Of a DNA stretch of 64,000 bases, positions 24,349 through 32,413 are shown in pieces (position 1 is the stretch's first letter; each line of letters begins with the position of its first letter). This DNA is from Microbacterium sp. LWH3-1.2 (lineage in GTDB: Bacteria > Actinomycetota > Actinomycetes > Actinomycetales > Microbacteriaceae), in the NCBI RefSeq assembly GCF_040675855.1, contig NZ_JBEGIK010000001.1, positions 2,170,001-2,234,000 of the forward strand, read 5' to 3'. The notes under the pieces are model-generated. The model saw only the letters and a program-made list of their open reading frames with translations. It was not told the DNA's origin and did not search any database. The position numbers and the translations under genes were made by a program.

Positions 24349-25800
24349 ATGGCTCTCTCGACCCGCACCACGTCGTTCACGCTCCCCGGTTTCAACTGGA
24401 GGCGCGGCAAGCAGGCGTGGGACAAGCACACCTGGCTCTACCTCTCGGTCATCGCCGCCGTCGTCCTGGGAGCGATCGTCGGCCTGGTCTGGCCCGACGT
24501 CGGCGTCGCCCTCAAGCCGCTCGGCGAAGGCTTCGTCGCCCTCATCAGGATGATGATCGCGCCGATCATCTTCTGCACGATCGTGGTGGGCGTCGGGTCG
24601 ATCGCGAAGGCGGCGACCGTCGGCAAGATCGGCGGCCTGGCGCTGCTGTACTTCATGGTCATGTCGACGTTCGCGCTGGCCATCGGCCTCGTCGTCGGCA
24701 ACCTGCTGCACCCGGGCGAGGGGCTCAACATGGCGAACGCCACGTACGAGGCGACCTCCGAGGCCAAGACCACGCAGGAGTTCATCCTCGGCATCATTCC
24801 GACCACTTTCTTCTCGGCCTTCACCGGCGAGAGCGTGCTGCAGGTCCTCTTCATCGCACTTCTCGTGGGTTTCGCGCTGCAGCAGATGGGCGACAAGGGC
24901 GCGCCGATCATGAACGCCGTCAAGCACCTGCAGGCGCTGGTGTTCCGCATCCTGGGCATGATCCTGTGGCTCGCGCCCATCGGCGCGTTCGGCGCCATCG
25001 CCGCGGTCGTCGGCACCACCGGCATCGCCGCGATCTGGGCCCTCGGCACACTGATGATCGCGTTCTACATCACGTGCGTGCTGTTCATCGTGGGTGTCCT
25101 CGGCACCTTGCTCTACGTCGTCACCCGCGTGAACATCTTCAGCCTCATCAAGTACCTGGCGCGCGAGTACCTGCTCATCGTCGGCACGTCGTCGTCCGAG
25201 TCGGCGCTGCCGCGCCTCATCGCGAAGATGGAGCACCTCGGGGTCTCCAAGCCCGTGGTGGGCATCACCGTGCCGACCGGTTACTCGTTCAACCTCGACG
25301 GCACCGCCATCTACCTGACGATGGCGTCGCTGTTCATCGCGAGCGGCATGGGCGCCCCGATGTCGATCGGCCAGCAGATCGGCCTGCTCGTCTTCATGAT
25401 CATCGCGTCCAAGGGTGCGGCGGGCGTCACCGGCGCGGGCCTCGCGACCCTCGCGGGAGGTCTGCAGGCGTACCGGCCCGACCTTGTGAACGGCGTGGGC
25501 GTCATCGTGGGCATCGACCGGTTCATGTCGGAAGGCCGCGCACTCACGAACTTCACCGGCAACGCCGTCGCCACGGTGCTGATCGGCAGGTGGACGAAGG
25601 AGTTCGACGGCGCCCGCGCGCGCCGGGTGCTCGCCGGCGAGCTGCCGTTCGACGAGACGACGCTGTCGGGAGACGGCCACGACGGGATGTCGCCCGCCGC
25701 GGACGCCGTCGGCGTGCAGGGTCTCGAGGAGGCTGCGATCACCGAGGCGGAGGCCAAGGAGCGCCGCGCTCGCGAGCGCGAGGAGCTGGTCTCGCGCTGA
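24349..25800 (+). CDS. dctA: C4-dicarboxylate/proton or sodium symporter DctA
   Basis: The 483-residue DAACS-family carrier takes up succinate, fumarate or malate. Eight helices plus two re-entrant loops are suggested; signatures are GTSSSESALPRLI (re-entrant loop 1) and GYSFNLDGTAIYLTMA (helix 7, NxDGT), followed by TGAGLATLAGGL in loop 2. The C-terminal 60 residues are charged and cytosolic. Two adjacent ATGs occur; the second is used because it sits five bases after AGGAGG. The gene is divergent from the CitA/DcuS-type kinase, its likely regulator, across 182 bp in which I find no definite operator. Confidence 0.93.
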   Translation: MALSTRTTSFTLPGFNWRRGKQAWDKHTWLYLSVIAAVVLGAIVGLVWPDVGVALKPLGEGFVALIRMMIAPIIFCTIVVGVGSIAKAATVGKIGGLALLYFMVMSTFALAIGLVVGNLLHPGEGLNMANATYEATSEAKTTQEFILGIIPTTFFSAFTGESVLQVLFIALLVGFALQQMGDKGAPIMNAVKHLQALVFRILGMILWLAPIGAFGAIAAVVGTTGIAAIWALGTLMIAFYITCVLFIVGVLGTLLYVVTRVNIFSLIKYLAREYLLIVGTSSSESALPRLIAKMEHLGVSKPVVGITVPTGYSFNLDGTAIYLTMASLFIASGMGAPMSIGQQIGLLVFMIIASKGAAGVTGAGLATLAGGLQAYRPDLVNGVGVIVGIDRFMSEGRALTNFTGNAVATVLIGRWTKEFDGARARRVLAGELPFDETTLSGDGHDGMSPAADAVGVQGLEEAAITEAEAKERRAREREELVSR

Positions 25801-25810
25801 GCGCGAAGGC

Positions 25811-25846
25811 CGGGCGGGCGTGGGTCCTCGAACCCGCGCCCGCCCG
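25811..25846. terminator. Bidirectional terminator between dctA and the small-protein operon
   Basis: A 15-bp stem (CGGGCGGGCGTGGGT with ACCCGCGCCCGCCCG, one G-T wobble) and a 6-nt loop between convergent genes. No T-run. Confidence 0.75.
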
Positions 25847-25847
25847 T

Positions 25848-26033
25848 TCACTCGCCCGGGCTGATCTCGCCCGCTTCGATCGCCGCCTGGCGTTCCTCGA
25901 ACTCGAGGTCGTCGACGTCGTCCTCCACCGCTTCGAGCGGATCGATCGTCGGCGGCGGCAACTCGAATTCCACGCTGTCGTCGACGGGCACGTCCCGCTC
26001 ATCGTCGGGGATGCGCTCACGGAAGTCGCTCAT
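25848..26033 (-). CDS. Small acidic protein (61 aa), unknown function
   Basis: Unrecognised 61-residue protein, strongly acidic with about 20 Asp/Glu, beginning MSDFRERIPDDERD and ending EISPGE. No cysteine, hydrophobic segment or signal. It is the third gene of a small-protein operon on the minus strand, 13 bases after the 43-residue gene. Coding is supported by third-position GC bias and by its arrangement with two other tiny genes; it could be regulatory or simply a conserved lineage-specific protein. Confidence 0.65.
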   Translation of the reverse strand: MSDFRERIPDDERDVPVDDSVEFELPPPTIDPLEAVEDDVDDLEFEERQAAIEAGEISPGE

Positions 26034-26046
26034 GGCCGACTCACGA

Positions 26047-26178
26047 TCAGTCCTCGCCGTACGGCGGCAGCTCGTCTTCCTCGATCTCGCCCTCCAGAGG
26101 AGGGGCGTCCGAGCCGTCCAGGTGGGGCAGCTCTTCGGCCTCGTTCGAGATCTCGTGGAAGGTCGGGTCGAAGACCAT
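26047..26178 (-). CDS. Very small acidic protein (43 aa), unknown function
   Basis: A 43-codon gene preceded by a near-perfect Shine-Dalgarno, GAGGAGG, which overlaps the stop codon of the upstream DUF5302 gene. The product begins MVFDPTFHEISNEAEELPH, contains PPLEGEIEEDELPPYGED at the end and is very acidic. No family recognised. The ribosome-binding site, tight spacing and codon bias make translation likely despite its size; it is easily missed by gene callers with a length cut-off. Confidence 0.7.
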   Translation of the reverse strand: MVFDPTFHEISNEAEELPHLDGSDAPPLEGEIEEDELPPYGED

Positions 26179-26187
26179 GACCTCCTC

Positions 26188-26370
26188 CTATCCGCTCTTG
26201 CGACGGAACTCGCGCTTCGTGACCGCCCCGTGCGTGCCGTGGATGGCCGAATCGCCGTCCATGTGCGACTCGCCCTGACGGTGGTTCGCGTTCTTCTTGT
26301 CGAGTGCTTCCTTGAACTTTCGCTTCATCTCATCGGATGCCGCAGACGCCGGCTTCTCGTCGGTGCTCAT
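26188..26370 (-). CDS. DUF5302 family protein
   Basis: The 60-residue basic, hydrophilic protein contains the DUF5302 core DEMKRKFKEALDKKNANHRQ and ends TKREFRRKSG. The family is confined to actinobacteria and has no known function; the Lys/Arg-rich helix suggests nucleic-acid or protein binding, which is speculation. It is the first gene of a three-gene operon of tiny proteins. A TAGGGT -10 box is six bases before the ATG. Confidence 0.8.
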   Translation of the reverse strand: MSTDEKPASAASDEMKRKFKEALDKKNANHRQGESHMDGDSAIHGTHGAVTKREFRRKSG

Positions 26371-26376
26371 GCCCCC

Positions 26377-26382
26377 ACCCTA
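26377..26382 (-). promoter_or_regulatory. -10 box of the small-protein operon (leaderless)
   Basis: TAGGGT on the minus strand, six bases (GGGGGC) before the DUF5302 ATG. Confidence 0.5.
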
Positions 26383-26434
26383 GGCGCGGCATCCGACGCT
26401 CGCCAGGGTGGGGGGTTATCGGGAACCCTGCTGA

Positions 26435-26440
26435 TAGGCT
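26435..26440 (+). promoter_or_regulatory. Putative -10 box of pnp
   Basis: TAGGCT about 260 bases upstream of pnp. A start near 26447 would place a perfect hairpin, GGTTGCC-GTGT-GGCAACC (26447-26464), at the very 5' end of the transcript. -35 not evident. Confidence 0.4.
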
Positions 26441-26525
26441 TGGGAAGGTTGCCGTGTGGCAACCGCCCAATTCCACATGTGAGCACTGTGCTTCATATGG
26501 GCACTGTGGAGCAGGCCGGCAGGAA

Positions 26526-26588
26526 GCTGGTCCCCTGTGGTGGATTCCCCGCCGGTCGACGTCGGGTGCTCTTCTACTGGTGACCAGC
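26526..26588 (+). ncRNA. Structured pnp leader, probable Actino-pnp RNA motif
   Basis: Between the promoter region and pnp lies a GC-rich element closed by GCTGGTC (26526-26532) pairing with GACCAGC (26582-26588) and containing two inner hairpins: GGTGG-ATTC-CCGCC and CCG-GTCGACGT-CGG. Position and structure fit the Actino-pnp cis-regulatory RNA described upstream of pnp in actinomycetes; I identify it from position and fold, not from a covariance search. It probably mediates pnp autoregulation. The 330 bp upstream of pnp otherwise hold only the promoter, the 5' hairpin and two GCACTGTG direct repeats near 26483 and 26500. Confidence 0.55.
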
Positions 26589-26700
26589 GCTGGCGAACCC
26601 CGCGGCACTCCCGCGCGCCGAGATCTGCCTGTTCCTGCTCCTTCGCACAAGCTCGTGCGCGAAACGCGCGTGCGAGCCTAAACAAAGAAGGAGAGACCTC

Positions 26701-28980
26701 TTGGAAGGTCCTGAAATCACCGCCGCTGAAGCCGTTCTCGACAACGGCCGCTTCGGCACCCGTACCGTCCGGTTCGAGACCGGACGACTCGCGCAGCAGG
26801 CACAGGGTGCCGTCGCCGCGTACCTCGACGAGGAGACGATGCTCCTGTCGGCGACCAGCGCCGGCAAGTCGCCTCGTGAGGGCTTCGACTTCTTCCCGCT
26901 GACTGTCGACGTCGAAGAGCGTTCGTACGCCGCGGGCAAGATCCCCGGTTCGTTCTTCCGTCGCGAGGGCCGCCCCTCGACCGAGGCGATCCTCGTCTGC
27001 CGACTCATCGACCGTCCGTTGCGCCCGTCGTTCGTCGACGGCCTCCGCAACGAGGTGCAGATCGTCGTCACGGTGCTCTCGATCGCGCCCGGCGAGTTCT
27101 ACGACGCGCTCGCGATCAACGCGGCGTCGCTGTCGACCCAGATCTCGGGCCTGCCGTTCTCCGGCCCGATCGCCGGTGTGCGCCTCGCGCTCATCCCGGG
27201 CCACGGCGAGCACGCCGACCAGTGGATCGCGTTCCCGACCGTGACGCAGCTCGAGGAGGCCGTGTTCGACCTCATCGTCGCCGGTCGCGTCCTGCCCGAC
27301 GGCGACGTCGCGATCATGATGGTCGAGGCCGAGGCGACCGAGCACAGCTGGAACCTCATCAAGGCCGGCGCCACCAAGCCCAGCGAAGAGATCGTCGCCG
27401 CGGGCCTCGAGGCCTCGAAGCCGTTCATCAAGGAGCTCGTCGCGGCGCAGAACGTCGTGGCGAACACCGCCGCGAAGGAGATCCAGCCGTACCCGGTCTT
27501 TCCCCCCTACGCGCAGGAGACCTACGACTTCGTCGCCGGTCGCGCCTACGACCAGCTCGTGCCGGTCTACCAGATCGCCGACAAGCAGGAGCGCCAGAAC
27601 GCCGACGACGCGATCAAGGACGCCGTCAAGGCCGAGCTGCTCGCGGCCGTCGAGGCAGGCGAGCTCCCTGCGGTCGCGACGCTCGAGTTCGGCGCCGCAT
27701 ACAAGTCCGTCACCAAGAAGATCGTCCGCGGCCGCATCCTCGCCGAGGGCGTCCGCATCGACGGGCGCGGCCTGGCCGACATCCGCCCGCTCGACGCCGA
27801 AGTGCAGGTCATCCCGCGTGTCCACGGCTCGGCGATCTTCCAGCGCGGCGAGACCCAGATCCTGGGCGTCACCACGCTGAACATGCTCAAGATGGAGCAG
27901 CAGATCGACTCGCTGTCGCCTGTGACGAGCAAGCGCTACATGCACCACTACAACTTCCCGCCCTACTCGACCGGTGAGACCGGCCGTGTCGGCAGCCCGA
28001 AGCGTCGCGAGATCGGGCACGGCTTCCTGGCCGAGCGCGCGCTCGTCCCGGTGCTGCCCAGCCGCGAGGAGTTCCCGTACGCGATCCGCCAGGTGTCCGA
28101 GGCGCTCGGCTCCAACGGCTCGACGTCGATGGGCTCGGTCTGCGCCTCGACGCTCTCGCTGCTGAACGCGGGTGTGCCGCTGCGCGCCCCCGTCGCCGGC
28201 ATCGCGATGGGTCTCGTGTCCGACGAGGTCGACGGCCAGACGCGCTACGCCGCGCTGACCGACATCCTCGGCGCCGAGGACGCCCTCGGCGACATGGACT
28301 TCAAGGTCGCCGGCACGAGCGAGTTCGTCACCGCGATCCAGCTCGACACGAAGCTCGACGGCATCCCGTCGTCGGTCCTCGCCGCCGCGCTGACGCAGGC
28401 CAAGGACGCGCGCCTCACGATCCTCAACGTGCTGAACGCGGCGATCGACGGCCCCGACGAGATGGCGCCGACCGCCCCGCGCGTGATCAGCGTGCAGATC
28501 CCGGTCGACAAGATCGGCGAGCTGATCGGCCCGAAGGGCAAGACGATTAACGCGATCCAGGACGAGACCGGCGCGCAGATCTCCATCGAGGAGGACGGCA
28601 CCGTCTACATCGGCGCGACCGACGGCCCTTCGGCCGAGGCCGCCCGCGCCCAGGTCAACGCGATCGCCAACCCCACCAACCCGGAGGTCGGCGAGCAGTT
28701 CCTCGGAACGGTCGTCAAGATCGCGACGTTCGGCGCGTTCATCTCGCTCCTGCCCGGCAAGGACGGCCTGCTGCACGTCAGCGAGGTCCGCAAGCTCGCC
28801 GGCGGCAAGCGCGTGGAGAACGTCGAGGACGTGCTCTCGGTCGGCCAGAAGCTGCTGGTCAAGATCACGAAGATCGACGACCGCGGCAAGCTCTCGCTCG
28901 AGCCGGTCCTCGAGGAGGCCGCCGACCAGGAGGGTCGCGCAGCGGCCAGCGAGGGCCCGGAGGCCCCCGCCGAGGGCTGA
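26701..28980 (+). CDS. pnp: Polyribonucleotide nucleotidyltransferase (PNPase)
   Basis: The 759-residue protein is a complete PNPase: two RNase PH-like domains (residues about 20-240 and 345-565) separated by a helical domain, then a KH domain ([21 protein letters not shown]) and an S1 domain ([24 protein letters not shown] in pieces). Catalytic-site segments [20 protein letters not shown] and [17 protein letters not shown] are present. It degrades RNA 3' to 5' phosphorolytically and can polymerise tails; in actinobacteria it is the major tailing enzyme. Start TTG preceded by AAGGAGAG. A long structured leader and a terminator show it is monocistronic here, unlike the usual rpsO-pnp pair. Confidence 0.98.
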   Translation: MEGPEITAAEAVLDNGRFGTRTVRFETGRLAQQAQGAVAAYLDEETMLLSATSAGKSPREGFDFFPLTVDVEERSYAAGKIPGSFFRREGRPSTEAILVCRLIDRPLRPSFVDGLRNEVQIVVTVLSIAPGEFYDALAINAASLSTQISGLPFSGPIAGVRLALIPGHGEHADQWIAFPTVTQLEEAVFDLIVAGRVLPDGDVAIMMVEAEATEHSWNLIKAGATKPSEEIVAAGLEASKPFIKELVAAQNVVANTAAKEIQPYPVFPPYAQETYDFVAGRAYDQLVPVYQIADKQERQNADDAIKDAVKAELLAAVEAGELPAVATLEFGAAYKSVTKKIVRGRILAEGVRIDGRGLADIRPLDAEVQVIPRVHGSAIFQRGETQILGVTTLNMLKMEQQIDSLSPVTSKRYMHHYNFPPYSTGETGRVGSPKRREIGHGFLAERALVPVLPSREEFPYAIRQVSEALGSNGSTSMGSVCASTLSLLNAGVPLRAPVAGIAMGLVSDEVDGQTRYAALTDILGAEDALGDMDFKVAGTSEFVTAIQLDTKLDGIPSSVLAAALTQAKDARLTILNVLNAAIDGPDEMAPTAPRVISVQIPVDKIGELIGPKGKTINAIQDETGAQISIEEDGTVYIGATDGPSAEAARAQVNAIANPTNPEVGEQFLGTVVKIATFGAFISLLPGKDGLLHVSEVRKLAGGKRVENVEDVLSVGQKLLVKITKIDDRGKLSLEPVLEEAADQEGRAAASEGPEAPAEG

Positions 28981-29020
28981 ACCCCCTTTCTCCCCCTCCG
29001 GTCTGCCGGTCGAGGAACGA

Positions 29021-29054
29021 CAGATGCCCGTCCCCACGAGGGGGCGGGCATCTG
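29021..29054 (+). terminator. pnp terminator
   Basis: CAGATGCCCGTCCCC pairs with GGGGGCGGGCATCTG over 15 bp (one wobble) around a short ACGA loop, 40 bases after the pnp stop codon. Confidence 0.75.
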
Positions 29055-29274
29055 GCGTAGGTCGTCCGTTAGGCGCTGCACGAAGACTGTCCGCCGAACA
29101 GGGGACATGAGCCCTGGGGATCGGCTCGTCGTGACCAAAGCGTTATGTAATGTTTGTCCATAGTTCGCCTCAGTGAACGGCGCCTTGTCCGCACTGGCCT
29201 ACCCTGTGTGTAAGCGCCGGGGGGCGCGCACAGTGATCACGGCATCCCCCAAGGGATTCGTGAGGGGGTGGCAC

Positions 29275-30327
29275 ATGGCTTACTTCGGCGTTGACTCGAC
29301 GCTCCCGTCGTCGAGTCCAGATGCCGCGTCCGCGCAGGTCGGCGCCGTCGTGCGCGGACCGCACCCCTCCGCCCCGATCCCGGTGCAGGGCCCGTCCATC
29401 GGCAGCAACGTGCGCGTCGCCCTGGGCGAGAGCGGCTCGCACATCTTCCCGCTGATCCTCGGCGCGGCCGAGTTCGGGTGGAACGTCGACCTCGAATCGA
29501 GCCACGCGATCCTCGACACATATGCCGAGCTGGGCGGCAACGCCGTGCACACCGCCGACAGCTACTCGAGTGGTCGCAGCGAGCACATCATCGGCCAATG
29601 GCTGCAGTCCCGCGGTCTCCGCGACGACATCGTGCTGGCAGTCCGAGTCGGCGGCCACGCCGATAATCCCGGTCTCGGCCCGGTCAACCTCGTGCGGGCG
29701 GTCGAGGCCTCGCTGAACCGCCTGCGCACCGACCGCATCGACGTCTTGTACCTCGACGCGACGACAGATCGCGCCTCGTCGCTCGAAGACACGCTCGCGA
29801 CGGCGGAGTGGCTCGTCGAGACCGGCAAGGTGCGGGCGCTCGGCGCCATCGGCTACAGCGCCGCGCAGCTCGTCGAGGCACGCATCTTCGCGTCGGCGGG
29901 CTACCCCCGCATCGCGGTGCTCGACGTCCCGTTCAACGTGCTGCGCCGTCATGAGTTCGATGCCGATCTTCGCCTCGTCGCGGGGGCGCAGGGCATGGCG
30001 GTGACGCCGTCCCACGCGCTGGAGCACGGGTTCCTCGCAGGACGGCAGCGCTCGAAGATCCGCGGGTCCCTCTCGGTGCGCGGCGCGCAGCTCGCGGCCA
30101 ACCTCAACCGCCGGGGGAGCCGCACCCTGCGCGCGCTCGACGGCGTCGGCGCCGAGCTCGGGGTGCCCGACGCGGCGGTCGCCGTCGCGTGGCTGCTGTC
30201 CCAGAAGCTCGTCACGGCGCCGATCGTGAACGCCTACGCGCCGCAGCACGTCGAGGAGCTCGTCCAGGGCGTCGGCGTCCGCCTGAGCCGCGGTCAGCTG
30301 TCCGAGATCGGCCGCGCCTCGGAGTAG
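29275..30327 (+). CDS. Aldo/keto reductase-fold protein with degenerate catalytic tetrad
   Basis: The 350-residue protein follows the AKR barrel plan (ILGAAEFGWNVD, SGRSEHIIGQWL, RAVEASLNRLRTDRIDVLYL, GKVRALGAIGYSAAQLVEA) but the catalytic residues deviate: the Asp of the FDTAxxY motif is H92 (VHTADSY), the Lys is R124 (LAVRVGG), and the His of YLH is D161 (YLDATTD); only Tyr97 remains. It may be a pseudoenzyme, or bind NADP/ligand without classical reduction. A 70-residue N-terminal extension precedes the barrel. ATG with GAGGGGGTGG upstream chosen; an upstream in-frame extension looks non-coding. Cofactor-binding C-terminal region is poorly conserved. Confidence 0.82.
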   Translation: MAYFGVDSTLPSSSPDAASAQVGAVVRGPHPSAPIPVQGPSIGSNVRVALGESGSHIFPLILGAAEFGWNVDLESSHAILDTYAELGGNAVHTADSYSSGRSEHIIGQWLQSRGLRDDIVLAVRVGGHADNPGLGPVNLVRAVEASLNRLRTDRIDVLYLDATTDRASSLEDTLATAEWLVETGKVRALGAIGYSAAQLVEARIFASAGYPRIAVLDVPFNVLRRHEFDADLRLVAGAQGMAVTPSHALEHGFLAGRQRSKIRGSLSVRGAQLAANLNRRGSRTLRALDGVGAELGVPDAAVAVAWLLSQKLVTAPIVNAYAPQHVEELVQGVGVRLSRGQLSEIGRASE

Positions 30328-30441
30328 TCGCGCGCCACATGGGACTCGCCGTCCACAGTCAGTGAAGCGCCCCGACGACGTATCGTAGGGTGGAGGACGT
30401 GCCTTTGCCCCGGGCACGCGATCCCCGACGGAGTGAGCTGC

Positions 30442-31044
30442 GTGACGCACTACATCTACCTCGTGCGGCATGGCGAGCATCAGGACGCCGAGCACGGACT
30501 CGTCGACGGACCCCTGTCGCCGCGCGGTCGTCGTCAGGCCGCACTGCTGGCGGACCGGCTCTCGGGAGTGCCGTTCGACGCCCTGTGGCACTCACCGCTC
30601 GAGCGCGCCAGCCAGACCGCTCGCGCGGTCGCCGAGCGGATGCCGTCGCTCACCCCGGAGCCGTCCGCGCTGCTGTTCGACTGCGTGCCGACGGGGATGA
30701 CCGACGAGACGCCGGCCGCCTTCGAGCCGTTCTTCGGCTCGGTCACCGAGGCAGAGGTCGAGGCCGGGCGCGCGCAGATGTCGGACGCGGTGAGCGAGTT
30801 CCTGGCGCGCAAGCGCGGCGAGGTGCACGAACTCCTGATCACGCACAACTTCGTCATCGCGTGGTTCGTACGCGAGGTGCTGCAGGCGCCCGACTGGCGC
30901 TGGATGACGCTCAACCAGGCGCATTGCGGGCTGACGGTCATCGGGCAGAAGCAGGGCCGTCCGTGGACGCTGCTGTCGCACAACGACCTCGCGCACCTGC
31001 CCGTCGAACTGCGGACCGGCCTTCCCGAGGTCTACCCCGTCTGA
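30442..31044 (+). CDS. Histidine phosphatase family protein
   Basis: The 200-residue protein has the RHG motif LVRHGEHQD at its N-terminus, the second arginine in SPLERASQTARAV, and the second catalytic His in LLITHNFVIAW. Such enzymes transfer phosphate through a phospho-histidine; substrates range from phosphoglycerate to phosphoproteins and none can be assigned. The GTG at 30442 is used because GGAG lies eight bases upstream; the in-frame GTG three codons earlier overlaps that site. It converges on a GNAT gene. Confidence 0.88.
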   Translation: MTHYIYLVRHGEHQDAEHGLVDGPLSPRGRRQAALLADRLSGVPFDALWHSPLERASQTARAVAERMPSLTPEPSALLFDCVPTGMTDETPAAFEPFFGSVTEAEVEAGRAQMSDAVSEFLARKRGEVHELLITHNFVIAWFVREVLQAPDWRWMTLNQAHCGLTVIGQKQGRPWTLLSHNDLAHLPVELRTGLPEVYPV

Positions 31045-31052
31045 CCGCGCGG

Positions 31053-31526
31053 TCAAAGCGGTCGCCCGTACCACCGCGAGGCGTTGGGATTGTCGTTGTA
31101 CGGCTCGATCGTGACGAATCCGGTGCGCGCATAGAGCGCGCCGGCGGCCTCGAGCGAGTGGTGCGTGTCGAGGACGAGCTCGGCGGCGCCGAATTCGCGG
31201 GCGCGCTCCATGAGATCCTCGACGAGCAGTCGCCCCCATCCGCGCCCGCGCGTGACCGGCCGCAGGTACAGGTGCTTCAGCTCGTACCGCGTGCCGAGCG
31301 GCCCTTCAGCGACGAGGCGTACGCCTCCACAACCCTGTGCCTGGCCCTCGTCATCGTCGAGCACGACGAAGACGCCGGCGGGCGGCACGAAGGCCGCCGG
31401 GTCGGGGAAGGTCGTGCGGTACGCGACGCCCTGGTCGGCGAAACCCTCGGTGCGGATCCGGAAGTACTCGGCCAGGAGGGCGTGCGCGTCGGGAGCGTCG
31501 ACGGGGGATTGGCGGAGAGTCACCAC
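31053..31526 (-). CDS. GNAT family N-acetyltransferase
   Basis: The 157-residue protein shows the GNAT core: YELKHLYLRPVTRGRGWGRLL (strand 4 and the R/Q-x-x-G-x-G/A pyrophosphate loop as RGRGWG), then LVLDTHHSLEAAGALYARTGF (motif B) and C-terminal VTIEPYNDNPNASRWYG. It should transfer acetyl from acetyl-CoA to an amine; the acceptor is unknown. A TACGCT -10 box six bases before the first of two tandem GTG codons supports the first; GGAGG sits better for the second, so the start is uncertain by one codon. Confidence 0.85.
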   Translation of the reverse strand: MVTLRQSPVDAPDAHALLAEYFRIRTEGFADQGVAYRTTFPDPAAFVPPAGVFVVLDDDEGQAQGCGGVRLVAEGPLGTRYELKHLYLRPVTRGRGWGRLLVEDLMERAREFGAAELVLDTHHSLEAAGALYARTGFVTIEPYNDNPNASRWYGRPL

Positions 31527-31532
31527 GCCTCC

Positions 31533-31538
31533 AGCGTA
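31533..31538 (-). promoter_or_regulatory. -10 box of the GNAT gene (leaderless)
   Basis: TACGCT on the minus strand six bases before the GTG at 31526. Confidence 0.4.
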
Positions 31539-31585
31539 GGCGTACGTCACCGCCGGCCGGCCCGGCTGGCCGCGGGAACGCCGCC

Positions 31586-31591
31586 TAGGAT
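31586..31591 (+). promoter_or_regulatory. -10 box of dapB (leaderless)
   Basis: TAGGAT, then GGAGGC, then the dapB ATG. GGAGG is one base from the ATG, too close for a ribosome-binding site, so a leaderless transcript is the better reading. Confidence 0.5.
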
Positions 31592-31597
31592 GGAGGC

Positions 31598-32413
31598 ATG
31601 ACGACACGCGTGGCCATCGTCGGCGGCACCGGCAAGCTCGGCGCGATCATCCGCGACGTGGTCGAGGCCGAACCCGGCTTCGAGGTCTCGGCGGTCCTCT
31701 CGTCCCGGTCGGAGCTGTCGGAACTCGAGGGCGCCGATCTGGTGGTCGACGCGTCGACGCCCGCGGTCTCCATCGAGGTCGTACGCGCCGCGATCGAGCG
31801 CGGGATCAACGTGCTCGTCGGCACATCGGGGTGGTCGGCCGAGCGCATCGCACTGGTACGCCCGCTCGTCGAGGCCGCAGGCACGGGCGCGGTCTTCATC
31901 CCCAACTTCTCTCTCGGCTCTGTGCTGGGCTCGGCCCTCGCCGCCGCGGCGGCGCCGTTCTTCCCGTCGATCGAGATCGTCGAGGCGCATCGTGAGACCA
32001 AGATCGACTCGCCGAGCGGCACGGCCGTGCGCACGGCCGAGCTCATCGCCGCGGCGCGCGACGGCGTCGGCCCGGTCGAGTCGCCCCACGTCGACCAGCG
32101 CGCCCGCGGTCAGCAGGTCGCGAGCGTGCCGATCCACTCGCTCCGCCGCCCGGGCGTCGTCGCCCGCCAGGAGACGATCCTCTCGGGGGCGGGGGAGTCG
32201 CTCGCGATCGTGCACGACACGGTCGAGCCTGCGCAGGCCTACGGTCCCGGCATCCGTCTCGCCCTCGCCGCCGCACGCGACGCCTCGGGTGTCACCGTCG
32301 GCCTCGACAGCCTGATCGACATCGGAATCGGCCGCCGCACCGCTCAGCCCGACGGGCGACCCGTCGACGAGGGCGGAGTGCCCGGCCAGGTCGCCCGCGC
32401 GACCGGCGTATGA
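31598..32413 (+). CDS. dapB: 4-hydroxy-tetrahydrodipicolinate reductase
   Basis: DapB (271 residues) reduces 4-hydroxy-tetrahydrodipicolinate to tetrahydrodipicolinate with NAD(P)H in the diaminopimelate/lysine pathway. Visible: nucleotide-binding VAIVGGTGKLGAII, VVDASTPAVS, the GTSGWS loop and the signature EAHRETKIDSPSGTA. In that signature H131 and K135, the catalytic pair, are retained while the second His common in the family is R132. The C-terminal 25 residues (GRRTAQPDGRP onward) extend beyond the usual end. The stop overlaps the next gene by four bases. dapA and dapF lie elsewhere in the window. Confidence 0.95.
   Translation: MTTRVAIVGGTGKLGAIIRDVVEAEPGFEVSAVLSSRSELSELEGADLVVDASTPAVSIEVVRAAIERGINVLVGTSGWSAERIALVRPLVEAAGTGAVFIPNFSLGSVLGSALAAAAAPFFPSIEIVEAHRETKIDSPSGTAVRTAELIAAARDGVGPVESPHVDQRARGQQVASVPIHSLRRPGVVARQETILSGAGESLAIVHDTVEPAQAYGPGIRLALAAARDASGVTVGLDSLIDIGIGRRTAQPDGRPVDEGGVPGQVARATGV

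Noticed and set aside
26416..29037. Minus-strand open frame of 873 codons opposite pnp
   Set aside because: It mirrors the pnp coding frame, shows low-complexity Asp/Arg/Leu/Val composition and no motif.
30390..31601. Alternative 403-codon plus-strand frame overlapping the histidine phosphatase, with a possible GTG start at 30408
   Set aside because: It overlaps two genes with clear catalytic motifs and itself shows only Arg-rich low-complexity sequence.
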